DNA from: an uncultured Collinsella sp.
GTDB lineage: Bacteria > Actinomycetota > Coriobacteriia > Coriobacteriales > Coriobacteriaceae
Direction of reading: 5' to 3'
DNA length: 13,019 nucleotides
NCBI GenBank assembly: GCA_902490405.1
Contig: CABUDS010000047.1
Coordinates: 1-13,019, forward strand
Made by a program: the position numbers and the translations under genes. Numbering within the stretch: position 1 is the first letter of the stretch; each line of letters begins with the position of its first letter. The notes under the pieces are model-generated. The model saw nothing but the letters and a program-made list of their open reading frames with translations, was not told the DNA's origin and searched no databases. This document shows, in pieces, positions 1-6,622 of the stretch.

Positions 1-411
1 TGCCTTGACCAGCTTGGCAAAGCGATGGGAGACGATGATGTCGGCAGGATTGGGAATATGCGGCTCGGCATCGAGGAAGTAGAAGTTCTTCTGACCCGTC
101 TCGACAATTGCCTGGTCAATGGAGATCTGCTCGGAAAGGACCGCATAGAGTCCACCGCGGGAGCGGACGCCGAGCATATCGGCAAGGGACCTGCGGCGCA
201 TATCGCACTCGACCAGGAGCACGGACTTGCCGCTCGTGGCGATTGCCTGAGCAAGGTTAATGGAAACCGTAGACTTGCCCTCGTTGGGAATCGAGGAGGT
301 AACGGTGATGGTGCGAATGGGGTCGTCCACGCTCGCAAAGCGGATGTTGGCCAGAAGGGTCTTAGCGGCATTCTGTACAACGAGCTTATCGGTGTTCTTT
401 GCCTTAGCCAT
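1..411 (-). CDS. Capsular/exopolysaccharide tyrosine autokinase (BY-kinase, CpsD/CapB/YwqD family), 5' part only
   Basis: Partial gene: 137 codons are visible, from ATG at 411 to the left edge, without a stop. BY-kinases are cytoplasmic ATPases that autophosphorylate on C-terminal tyrosines and, with a Wzz/CpsC membrane partner, control polysaccharide polymerisation and export. I read a Walker A motif SSIPNEGKST at about residues 39-48 (K46) and a Walker A' segment VLLVECDMRRR at about 64-74, both typical of the family. NPADIIVSHRFAKLV near the edge matches the family's NPsxLLxSxRF region. Walker B and the tyrosine cluster would lie off the window. The gene starts 2 bases after the stop of the Wzz-like gene, and its ribosome site (AAAGGTGG) lies inside the last codons of that gene, so the two are translationally coupled. 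The A' motif reads ECD instead of the commoner D-A-D form. Confidence 0.9.
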   Translation of the reverse strand, partial: MAKAKNTDKLVVQNAAKTLLANIRFASVDDPIRTITVTSSIPNEGKSTVSINLAQAIATSGKSVLLVECDMRRRSLADMLGVRSRGGLYAVLSEQISIDQAIVETGQKNFYFLDAEPHIPNPADIIVSHRFAKLVKA

Positions 412-413
412 GC

Positions 414-1070
414 CTATTTACCACCTTTCATAGCCGGAATTCGGCCAACAACGGGAATGCCCAGGAGCTCTTCTGCCTCTTCGGCACCGCGGATGCGGGT
501 ATTGAGCATGTCTGCCAAAACGACATAGGCAACTGCGATAAAGATACCGGCGAGGAACGCGACGGCAATATACAGCGTGCGCTTGGGGCCGCTGGGGGCT
601 TCGGGGGTCTTAGCCTCGTCGATAACGTTGATGCTCTGGGCAGCGCCGACGTTCTGAGCGACCGTACTCACCGAGCTAGCTATGGCCTTTGCGACCTTAG
701 CCGTCTCCTTGGCATCGGTGCCGGTAACCGAAAGCGTAATGACACGCGTGGTGGTCTCGGAGGAAACAGACACTTTGTAGTCATCCAGATCGGTGAGGCC
801 CAGTTCATTGGCGGCGCCGCTCTTAACGCTATCGCTATCCAGCAGCGTGGCGATATCGTTGGAAAGCATCTGGCTCGCCGAGAGATCGTTGTAGCTCATC
901 TGACCGCTATCGTCGGTCTTGGCGAGAATGTACATGCTCGTCGTCGCGGTGTAGGTGTTGTCCATCGCAACAAAGGACACGATGCCCATGGCGATCGCGC
1001 AGACCACCGGAAGGGTGATGACCAGCTTGAGGTGCTTCTTCAGCAGCTGGAACAGTTCGAGAAGGGTCAT
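414..1070 (-). CDS. Wzz/YveK/CpsC-type polysaccharide chain-length determinant and kinase activator
   Basis: 218 residues. Membrane protein of the Wzz/CapA family, which in Gram-positives activates the partner BY-kinase through its cytoplasmic C-terminus and sets polysaccharide chain length. There are two hydrophobic segments: one near residues 17-38 (VITLPVVCAIAMGIVSFV) and one near 165-187 (LYIAVAFLAGIFIAVAYVV). Between them is a roughly 125-residue extracytoplasmic region. The second segment follows a PEAPSGPKR stretch, the usual proline-rich motif before the last helix in this family. The C-terminal tail (RIRGAEEAEELLGIPVVGRIP) is the typical kinase-contacting tail. The ATG at 1070 has a GAAAGG ribosome site about 8 bases upstream. 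The kinase gene follows immediately. Length and layout fit a complete CpsC/YveK; the polysaccharide made is unknown. Confidence 0.9.
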   Translation of the reverse strand: MTLLELFQLLKKHLKLVITLPVVCAIAMGIVSFVAMDNTYTATTSMYILAKTDDSGQMSYNDLSASQMLSNDIATLLDSDSVKSGAANELGLTDLDDYKVSVSSETTTRVITLSVTGTDAKETAKVAKAIASSVSTVAQNVGAAQSINVIDEAKTPEAPSGPKRTLYIAVAFLAGIFIAVAYVVLADMLNTRIRGAEEAEELLGIPVVGRIPAMKGGK

Positions 1071-1140
1071 GCAGCTTGCCTTTCATTTCCCCAGTTCGGA
1101 TTGACAAAACTGTCCGTATGTTATCGCATCTTTTTACCGA

Positions 1141-1179
1141 GACCAAACTCTATACATAAGAAACAGGCTCTCCTGTAAA
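1141..1179 (-). promoter_or_regulatory. Possible promoter for the Wzz/BY-kinase operon
   Basis: Reading minus, TTTACA (1174-1179) is followed after a long spacer (15-19 bases) by TATGTATAGA, an AT-rich -10-like stretch in otherwise GC-rich DNA, about 80 bases before the Wzz start. The spacing is not ideal, so this is a weak candidate. Confidence 0.3.
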
Positions 1180-1197
1180 AATGACGGAAGCGATCGT

Positions 1198-1240
1198 AAA
1201 ATTGCACAACAACGCCGCACCCGAAAGTCCGATGCGGCGT
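1198..1240 (-). terminator. Probable intrinsic terminator after the PhoR-like kinase gene
   Basis: An 8-bp perfect inverted repeat ACGCCGCA/TGCGGCGT (1212-1219 and 1233-1240, 13-base loop) lies 26 bases past the kinase stop. On the minus strand it is followed by TTGTTGTGCAATTTTA, a moderately U-rich tail. It separates the signalling genes from the polysaccharide operon. Confidence 0.6.
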
Positions 1241-1265
1241 CTACATCATTATCTATGTTGTATCG

Positions 1266-2690
1266 CTATGCGAATGGCTCGTCCTGCTGTATGGGAAACG
1301 CCACCGTAATGGTGGTTCCCACGCCCAACTCGCTCGATAGATCGAGCGTGGCGTGATGATACAGGGCCGCATGCTTGACAATGGCAAGCCCCAGGCCGGT
1401 TCCGCCGCGTGCCTTGGATCTACTCTTGTCCACGCGATAGAACCGCTCAAATACCTTGCCCTGTTCTTCAGGCGCGATACCGATTCCCGTGTCGGCGACC
1501 GCGAGGAACGGATGGCCTTCGTCGTTGGTGCCGCACTGCAGCGTAACCGTACCGCCGGGTCGATTGTAGCGGATGGCGTTGCTTGCCAGATTGTAGATGA
1601 GCTCGTCAATCAAGCGCGACACGCCTTCGATGACCACAGGCTTGGTCTCATGACTTATCGTCACATTCGCCTGACGGGCGACCTGTTCAAGACGCTGCTC
1701 AACCGTGTAGATGGCACGCGAGAGCTCAATAGGCTCCGTGGACCCAATGGGCACCGCCTCGCCCTCAGTTGCACGCTCGGCCTCGTCCAAGTTAGACAGC
1801 GTAAGGATGTCGTTGACAAGCGCTGCCAAGCGGCCCGCCTCACGATAGATGCGGCCGCCAAAGTTGCGCAAGTCATCCTCGCCCTCAACCATGCCGTTTG
1901 CGATGAGCTCGGCATAGCCCGAAATCGCCGTAAGCGGCGTCTTGAGTTCATGGGTGATATTCGCCGTGAACTCGCGGCGCATACGGTCGTTGTCCGCTAG
2001 CACCGCCATTTGGCGCTTGAGTTCCTGGCGCTGCGACTCGATGCGCTCAAGCATGGGGACCATCTCGGCATAGGCGTGCTCATAGCTACGGCGTGGGTGA
2101 TCCAAATCCACCTCTTGCAACGGCGCGATGATGGCACGGGACTCACGGCGCGCCATAAAAAACGAGAGTACTGCACCCGCTGCTGCGATAAGCAGCATCG
2201 GCGCCAGCATCGACAGCAAAATCGCCGCAACGCCAGGCTGGGCCTGCGCCAAGCGAACGACCTGGCCGTTATCAAGGGTGACGGCGCGATACAGCATAAT
2301 CTCGTCGAGTGTAGAGCTTGCGCGCTCCGCGGAACCCGAACCACTCTCAAAGGCCTCGATGACCTCGGGGCGATCGCCATGGTTGGGCAGTGTGGAAGGC
2401 GACGCCTCGTTGTCGTAGGCAACAGATCCGTCCTTATTGATCAGCGTGATACGAAGATCCTCGCGATCGAGGCTTCGCAAGAACGGAATGGGCTCCTGCT
2501 GCTCGTCGAGGGCGGCAGCAATGAGCTCGGTTTCCTGCGCCAGATTGGCACTCGTGGCATCCGCCAAAGTGTTTTGCACAAAGAACGCACCCAGCACCGT
2601 AAACGCCACGATAACCGCCATGGCGCAGACAAAGATCGTCACAAAAACGCGGTGCGACAGCGTATGTTTTCCCTGGGGGGCGAAGACCAC
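1266..2690 (-). CDS. PhoR-like sensor histidine kinase, second gene of a phosphate-type two-component pair
   Basis: 474 residues. Membrane sensor kinase, likely partner of the OmpR-family regulator just upstream. A hydrophobic segment at about 15-38 and another at 155-180 flank an extracytoplasmic domain of about 115 residues. The H-box is HELKTPLTAISGY with H247 as phospho-acceptor. The N-box includes N367/N371 (IYNLASNAIRYN), the G1 box is DTGIGI (D400), the F-box is FERFYR and the G2 box is GGTGLGLAIVKH (429-440). All catalytic boxes look intact. GTG start at 2690, preceded by a strong GGAGGAG inside the end of the regulator gene; the two genes are 3 bases apart. PhoR is favoured over generic WalK/ResE-like kinases because of the pairing with the regulator and nearby pstB; the ligand or partner is not shown by the sequence. 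Confidence 0.9.
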   Translation of the reverse strand: MVFAPQGKHTLSHRVFVTIFVCAMAVIVAFTVLGAFFVQNTLADATSANLAQETELIAAALDEQQEPIPFLRSLDREDLRITLINKDGSVAYDNEASPSTLPNHGDRPEVIEAFESGSGSAERASSTLDEIMLYRAVTLDNGQVVRLAQAQPGVAAILLSMLAPMLLIAAAGAVLSFFMARRESRAIIAPLQEVDLDHPRRSYEHAYAEMVPMLERIESQRQELKRQMAVLADNDRMRREFTANITHELKTPLTAISGYAELIANGMVEGEDDLRNFGGRIYREAGRLAALVNDILTLSNLDEAERATEGEAVPIGSTEPIELSRAIYTVEQRLEQVARQANVTISHETKPVVIEGVSRLIDELIYNLASNAIRYNRPGGTVTLQCGTNDEGHPFLAVADTGIGIAPEEQGKVFERFYRVDKSRSKARGGTGLGLAIVKHAALYHHATLDLSSELGVGTTITVAFPIQQDEPFA

Positions 2691-2693
2691 GGG

Positions 2694-3422
2694 TTACTCC
2701 TCCGATGCGGTGGCCGCGGTGTCGTCGCCTTCGGCACCATCACCGGCAGAAGGCTCGGCCAGGCGATAACCCACGCCGCGCACGGTCTCGATGGCGCTGG
2801 CATGCTCGCCCAGTTTTTGGCGAAGCGTCTGCACGTGCACGTCAACGGTGCGCGAACCGCCGTCGAAGTCCCAGCCCCACACGCTCTGCAGCAACGACTC
2901 GCGGGTAAAGACCACGCCGGGCTTGCGCATGAGGTACTCGAGCAGGTCGAACTCGCGCAGGGTGAGCTTAAGCGGCTCGCCGGCAACGGTCACCTCGCGA
3001 TGGCTAGGCGAAAGCACGATGTCGCCCACGCTGAGCACATCGCTCGCCTGCTTGACCATGCCGCCGCGACGCAGCAGTGCGCGGCAGCGGCTCGCAAGCT
3101 CCATGAGCGAAAACGGCTTAGTCAGGTAATCGTCGGCACCGCCATCGAGCGCCATCACCTTGTCGAGTTCGGTGTCCTTGGCGGTAAGCATCATGATGGG
3201 CACCGTCGCCGTCAGGCGATCGGCACGCAGGCGACGCATAATCGCCAAGCCATCGGTGTCGGGCAGCATGATATCGAGCAGCACAGCATCGGGCACCCGT
3301 CGCGCCACGGCAGCTTTAAACTCGCCATCACACGAAAAGCCCTCGGCCTCGATTCCCTGCTTGCGCAGCGCGTAGACTGTCAAATCCCTGATGTTGTCAT
3401 CGTCCTCGACGTAATAGATCAT
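2694..3422 (-). CDS. OmpR/PhoB-family response regulator (PhoP/RegX3-like)
   Basis: 242 residues. DNA-binding response regulator. The receiver domain (about 1-115) has the acidic pocket E6/D7/D8, phospho-acceptor D50 in LLDIMLPD, T80 in MMLTAKD and K102 in YLTKPF. A winged-helix effector domain covers about 125-222, with the typical LTLREFDLLEYL, the TRESLLQSVWG stretch, RTVDVHVQTLRQKLG recognition helix and IETVRGVGYRL wing. The C-terminal tail is short and acidic/alanine-rich. ATG at 3422 has AAAGGGG 6 bases upstream. It lies 64 bases after pstB and 3 bases before the PhoR-like kinase, which argues for a role in phosphate-starvation control (family knowledge plus context). A non-phosphate role cannot be excluded. 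Confidence 0.92.
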   Translation of the reverse strand: MIYYVEDDDNIRDLTVYALRKQGIEAEGFSCDGEFKAAVARRVPDAVLLDIMLPDTDGLAIMRRLRADRLTATVPIMMLTAKDTELDKVMALDGGADDYLTKPFSLMELASRCRALLRRGGMVKQASDVLSVGDIVLSPSHREVTVAGEPLKLTLREFDLLEYLMRKPGVVFTRESLLQSVWGWDFDGGSRTVDVHVQTLRQKLGEHASAIETVRGVGYRLAEPSAGDGAEGDDTAATASEE

Positions 3423-3486
3423 GTTGAACCCCTTTGCGGCCGATATGACCGCATCTTAACCCTAAAGGCACCTGTAAAAGACAGCG

Positions 3487-4362
3487 TCAGCCAAAACGCC
3501 CCGTCAAATAATCCGCGGTGCGCGGATCGGACGGATTCTTGAAGAGTTGCGCGGTGGGCGCGTGCTCCACCAGCTCACCCAGCAAAAAGAACGCAACCGA
3601 ATCGGAAATACGCGCGGCCTGCTGCATGTTGTGCGTCACGACCACCAGCGTGCAGGTCTCCTTGAGCTCGCAGGCCAACTGCTCCACCACCAACGTCGAC
3701 ACAGGGTCGAGTGCCGAAGTCGGCTCGTCCATCAGCAGAATGTCGGGCTGCACGGCAAGTGCGCGGGCGATGCACAGGCGCTGCTGCTGTCCACCCGAAA
3801 GACCCAGGCCCGACTCTTTGAGCTTGTCCTTGACCTCGTCCCACAGGGCAGCGCGACGCAGGGAGTCCTCGACCAGCTCATCGAGCACGGCGCGGTCGCG
3901 CACACCCATACCGCGAGGACCGTAGGCGACGTTGTCGTAGATGCTCATGGGAAATGGGTTGGGGCGTTGGAACACCATGCCCACGCGCTGGCGCAAACGG
4001 CAGATGTCGCAATCGCCCAGGATATCTTGACCATCGAGCGCAATCTTACCCTCGATGCGGCAATCCTTGATGCCGTCGTTCATGCGGTTAAAGCAGCGCA
4101 GCAACGTGGACTTTCCGCAGCCCGAAGGCCCGATGAACGAGGTGATCTGCTTGTCGCGGATCTTGATATTCACGTCCTTGAGCGCATGGTGGTCGCCATA
4201 GAACAGGTCGATGCCCTCGACATCGATGCGCGTCGGCGAGGCGGCAAGATCCTCTGCCGTGGGGCGAGTCGCATCCCCAACCTCGCGCTCATGCGCGGCC
4301 TCGGCCTGCGCTTCCATGAGTTCTTCAAGCTCCGTGGGCTCCGCAGCCGCAGCAGCCGTCAT
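3487..4362 (-). CDS. pstB: Phosphate ABC transporter ATP-binding protein PstB
   Basis: 291 residues from the chosen start. ATPase of the Pst phosphate importer, expected to bind PstC/PstA at the inner face of the membrane. Using this start, Walker A GPSGCGKST is at 78-86, the Q-loop follows in VGMVFQRPNPFPMSIYDN (diagnostic for PstB), the signature LSGGQQQRLCIARAL begins at about 188, Walker B with D-loop is ILLMDEPTSALDP (208-220) and the switch histidine is in VVTHNMQQAAR. ATG at 4362 is preferred over ATG at 4377 because the ribosome site GGAGGTG (4369-4375) overlaps the upstream ATG and stands 6 bases before the inner one. About 40 extra N-terminal residues, rich in Ala and Glu, precede the usual PstB start region. 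No pstS, pstC, pstA or phoU is beside it: both neighbours are two-component systems. Confidence 0.95.
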   Translation of the reverse strand: MTAAAAAEPTELEELMEAQAEAAHEREVGDATRPTAEDLAASPTRIDVEGIDLFYGDHHALKDVNIKIRDKQITSFIGPSGCGKSTLLRCFNRMNDGIKDCRIEGKIALDGQDILGDCDICRLRQRVGMVFQRPNPFPMSIYDNVAYGPRGMGVRDRAVLDELVEDSLRRAALWDEVKDKLKESGLGLSGGQQQRLCIARALAVQPDILLMDEPTSALDPVSTLVVEQLACELKETCTLVVVTHNMQQAARISDSVAFFLLGELVEHAPTAQLFKNPSDPRTADYLTGRFG

Positions 4363-4368
4363 ACCGCA

Positions 4369-4375
4369 CACCTCC
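4369..4375 (-). promoter_or_regulatory. Ribosome binding site that decides the pstB start
   Basis: GGAGGTG, a near-perfect Shine-Dalgarno, 6 bases before ATG at 4362. It overlaps the alternative in-frame ATG (4375-4377), which has no comparable site of its own. Confidence 0.75.
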
Positions 4376-4377
4376 AT

Positions 4378-4465
4378 ATCGATATCAATTCAGCAGTATC
4401 AATAGTAGGAATCGCGGCTCATACGCACGTGAGCACATTGTCAAGTGTTTGTAAGGGCACGCTAG
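4378..4465. other. Gap between the VanS-like kinase and pstB with a possible internal promoter
   Basis: 88 bases. On the minus strand TTGACA (4439-4444) is a perfect -35 hexamer, followed by TATGAG after only 15 bases and by AT-rich TACTATTGATACTG further on, so a promoter for pstB and the following pair is possible but the -10 is unclear. An imperfect dyad GCTCA-N8-TGAGC lies between, and the palindrome ATATCGATAT lies just before the start. No convincing terminator is visible. Confidence 0.3.
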
Positions 4466-5704
4466 CTATGCGGCGGGCAGCTCGATGGTGAATATCGTGT
4501 GTTCGGGCGTCGATTCACTTGCAACGGTACCGCCGTGTGCCGCGATGATCTCCTTGGCAATAGCAAGGCCCAAACCGGCACCACCGCGATTGGTCGCACG
4601 CGCCGCATCCAGGCGATAGAACTTCTCAAAGATCACCTTGAGCTTAGCCGCAGGGATAGGATCGCCCTGATTGATAAAGCGCACGCGCACGCCGCCATCG
4701 TCTTGGCGCCTGGCCTCAATCGTGATAGTCGAGCCCTCATAGCTATAGGCGACGGCGTTTTTCATGATGTTGTTAAACACGCGGGCCATCTTATCGCCAT
4801 CCACGAGCACCGTCAGGTCCTCGCGAATATCAACCTGGGCTTCCTTATGCTGCTCGTTGAGGATGGGATAGAACTCGTCAGCCACCTGAGCCAGCAGCAA
4901 CCCCAGATCAACATAGCCGCGCGTGAGCACGATATCGTGGAAGTCAAAGCGCGTGATATCGAAGAACTCTTCGATGAGCGCATCGAGCCGGTGCGCCTTG
5001 TCGAGCGCCACGCCCGTAAAGTGCGCACGTTGCTCAACCGGCAGCTCAGGAGCCTCTTGAAGCAGCGAAAGATAGCCCACCACACTGGCAAGCGGGGTGC
5101 GTAGGTCATGTGCCAAGTACGTGACCAGGTCGTCCTTGCGATGAGACTCGTCACGCAAGGCCTGCTGCACCCTGCGCTCGCGATCGCGCACACGGTTGAG
5201 TGCGCCCTCGACCTCCAGGAAGTCGCCGTCGATGTTGTCCCAGGTGTCGGGGTGATCGATCAGGCGATCTTGAATACGAGCGGCCAGCACACAATCGGCA
5301 TGCTGCTCGCCCTGCTCATAGCCCTGGTAGTACAGGGCGCGGCCGCAAAAGAACAGCACGCACACGGCAAGCGCCAGCACAAAGCCAAGCATGTTGAATA
5401 CAAAGCCGGCATCGAACAGCACCGGCCCTTCGATGCCGCCGAGTGCCATGGCGCCAATCGCCAACGTCATGGCCCACGCGGCACCGCCAATCACCACGCA
5501 GCGGCGTACGATTTCAAATCGATCGATCAGCAAAAAGCCGACAAGCAGCACCGCCAAGATTCCAGCGATGTTATCGATGCCAATCAGCAGCAGGCTCAGC
5601 AAAAAGAGCAGCACCGTTGCAAGCGCGCGGTTGTCGACGACCGACCTCACGTATTCAAAGAGTCGATCGGGCACCTCGAATGCCTGCCTATCGTCTTTTG
5701 TCAT
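4466..5704 (-). CDS. VanS-like membrane histidine kinase with four predicted membrane segments
   Basis: 412 residues from ATG 5704; an alternative GTG at 5710 adds two residues. GGTGGGGA upstream fits ATG 5704 slightly better. Four hydrophobic segments (about 29-42, 45-60, 70-88, 101-121) with short loops fill the N-terminal third, leaving almost no extracellular domain. A linker leads to the H-box LAHDLRTPLASVVGYL with H199, an N-box FNNIMKNAVAYS, a degenerate G1 region INQGDPIPAAKLKVIFEKFYRLD-like (the VanS-family form, lacking the usual DxGxG) and G2 GGAGLGLAIAKEIIAAHGG. Known VanS kinases typically have two membrane helices, so the input domain differs. It is 25 bases after the VanR-like regulator, its evident partner. 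A vancomycin role is not implied: no vanHAX genes are present. Confidence 0.88.
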   Translation of the reverse strand: MTKDDRQAFEVPDRLFEYVRSVVDNRALATVLLFLLSLLLIGIDNIAGILAVLLVGFLLIDRFEIVRRCVVIGGAAWAMTLAIGAMALGGIEGPVLFDAGFVFNMLGFVLALAVCVLFFCGRALYYQGYEQGEQHADCVLAARIQDRLIDHPDTWDNIDGDFLEVEGALNRVRDRERRVQQALRDESHRKDDLVTYLAHDLRTPLASVVGYLSLLQEAPELPVEQRAHFTGVALDKAHRLDALIEEFFDITRFDFHDIVLTRGYVDLGLLLAQVADEFYPILNEQHKEAQVDIREDLTVLVDGDKMARVFNNIMKNAVAYSYEGSTITIEARRQDDGGVRVRFINQGDPIPAAKLKVIFEKFYRLDAARATNRGGAGLGLAIAKEIIAAHGGTVASESTPEHTIFTIELPAA

Positions 5705-5729
5705 GTCCACTTCCCCACCATCAAAGGCG

Positions 5730-6425
5730 TTATTCGATTATGTAGCCGACGCCCCAGACGTTTTTGATAAAGCGCGGCTTTTGAGCGTCGTCACCGATCT
5801 TTTCGCGCAGGTGGCGAATGTGCACCATCACCGTATTGTTGGAGCCGGGCATAAAATCCTCGTTCCACACCGCGCGGAACAGATCCTCCACGGCCACCAC
5901 ACTGCCGCGATGCTCGACCAGATACAGCAAGATGGAATACTCGATGGGCGTGAGGCGCACCGGCGCACCGTCCACCATTACGGAACGAGCATCGCGGTTG
6001 ATCTCCAGGCCGTCGAGCTGGATGATCGGCGACTCGGCCACCTGCGCGCGGCTACCGTAGCTGGTGTAGCGGCGAAGCTGAGCATGCACGCGCGCGATGA
6101 GCTCAAGCGGACGGAACGGCTTAACCACGTAATCGTCCGCGCCAAGCGAAAGGCCCTCGATCTTGTCTTGCTGGGCATCGCGCGCCGTCAGCATGATCAC
6201 GGGATAGGTATGGCTGGAACGGATCGTACGCAGCAACTCAAGCCCATCGATATCGGGCAACATGACATCCAGCAGCGCAAGATCGAACTCCTGCTCCAAG
6301 ATTGCCTTGGCAGCATCGGCCCCGCTATAGGCGACCTGTACGTCAAAGCCTTCTTTTGTAAGGTAGATACCAACCAAGTCGGCGATGGCCTTTTCGTCAT
6401 CAACTACCAAAATGTGCTCGTTCAT
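5730..6425 (-). CDS. VanR-like OmpR-family response regulator
   Basis: 231 residues. Receiver domain with acidic pocket D9/D10/E11, phospho-acceptor D53 (LLDVMLPD), T80 (IMLTARD) and K102 (YVVKPF). A winged-helix DNA-binding domain starts near 130, with LTPIEYSILLYLVEHRG, the VEDLFRAVWNEDF stretch, the NTVMVHIRHLREKIGDD recognition helix and a terminal wing NVWGVGYIIE. The form of the last helix and the end at GVGYIIE are typical of VanR-type regulators. ATG at 6425 has GAGAGGAG 5 bases upstream. First gene of the minus-strand run; it stands back to back with the D,D-carboxypeptidase gene, which makes that gene a natural candidate target. Family placement is confident; the regulon is inferred. 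Confidence 0.92.
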   Translation of the reverse strand: MNEHILVVDDEKAIADLVGIYLTKEGFDVQVAYSGADAAKAILEQEFDLALLDVMLPDIDGLELLRTIRSSHTYPVIMLTARDAQQDKIEGLSLGADDYVVKPFRPLELIARVHAQLRRYTSYGSRAQVAESPIIQLDGLEINRDARSVMVDGAPVRLTPIEYSILLYLVEHRGSVVAVEDLFRAVWNEDFMPGSNNTVMVHIRHLREKIGDDAQKPRFIKNVWGVGYIIE

Positions 6426-6445
6426 GCGTGCTCCTCTCGCGCTCC

Positions 6446-6451
6446 ATTATG
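6446..6451 (-). promoter_or_regulatory. Candidate -10 box for the VanR-like regulator gene
   Basis: CATAAT on the minus strand, about 21 bases before the start codon, implying a very short leader with the ribosome site. The position 17 bases upstream has no good -35 (TGTGTG), which would suit an activator-dependent promoter. Confidence 0.4.
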
Positions 6452-6490
6452 CCCGAGGGGACGCATGCCACACACAACAAGCGTGGGTGA

Positions 6491-6505
6491 TTAAGTCGGC
6501 CTTAA
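6491..6505. promoter_or_regulatory. Dyad TTAAG-N5-CTTAA in the divergent promoter region
   Basis: A perfect 5-bp inverted repeat TTAAGTCGGCCTTAA lies in the 197-base gap between the divergent VanR-like and carboxypeptidase genes. It stands about 40 bases upstream of the regulator's -10 candidate, where an activator could bind. Function is inferred from position only. Confidence 0.35.
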
Positions 6506-6577
6506 GCACCCTTGTGCCCGTTCGGGCGCGGATGTGGGCCACGCACGCACGCGATGATCGCCGACACCGGCAAACGA

Positions 6578-6583
6578 TATACT
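6578..6583 (+). promoter_or_regulatory. Candidate -10 box for the D,D-carboxypeptidase gene
   Basis: TATACT, close to consensus, 40 bases before the chosen GTG start. A transcript starting near 6590 could not include the further-upstream in-frame starts (TTG 6512, ATG 6554), which supports the GTG at 6623. The -35 position is poor (TGATCG). Confidence 0.5.
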
Positions 6584-6622
6584 CTAGTTCCAGAAGAGAC
6601 CATCCCGTCGAAAGCGAAATCT

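Noticed and set aside
3423..3486. Pho box before the PhoP-like gene
   Set aside because: TTTACA and GTTAAG occur on the minus strand, but no regularly spaced direct repeats of a known PhoP or PhoB site could be made out.
2010..3542. Long plus-strand open frame (510 codons) opposite the two-component genes
   Set aside because: It overlaps the antisense of two genes with complete kinase and regulator motifs. The product is rich in His, Arg and Gln with no domain; it is a GC-rich antisense shadow.
3547..4491. Plus-strand open frame (314 codons) opposite pstB
   Set aside because: pstB has all ABC ATPase motifs on the minus strand; the antisense product shows no recognisable fold.
5108..6494. 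Plus-strand open frames opposite the VanS/VanR-like genes
   Set aside because: Same reason: antisense of well-supported genes, with no ribosome site or domain noted.
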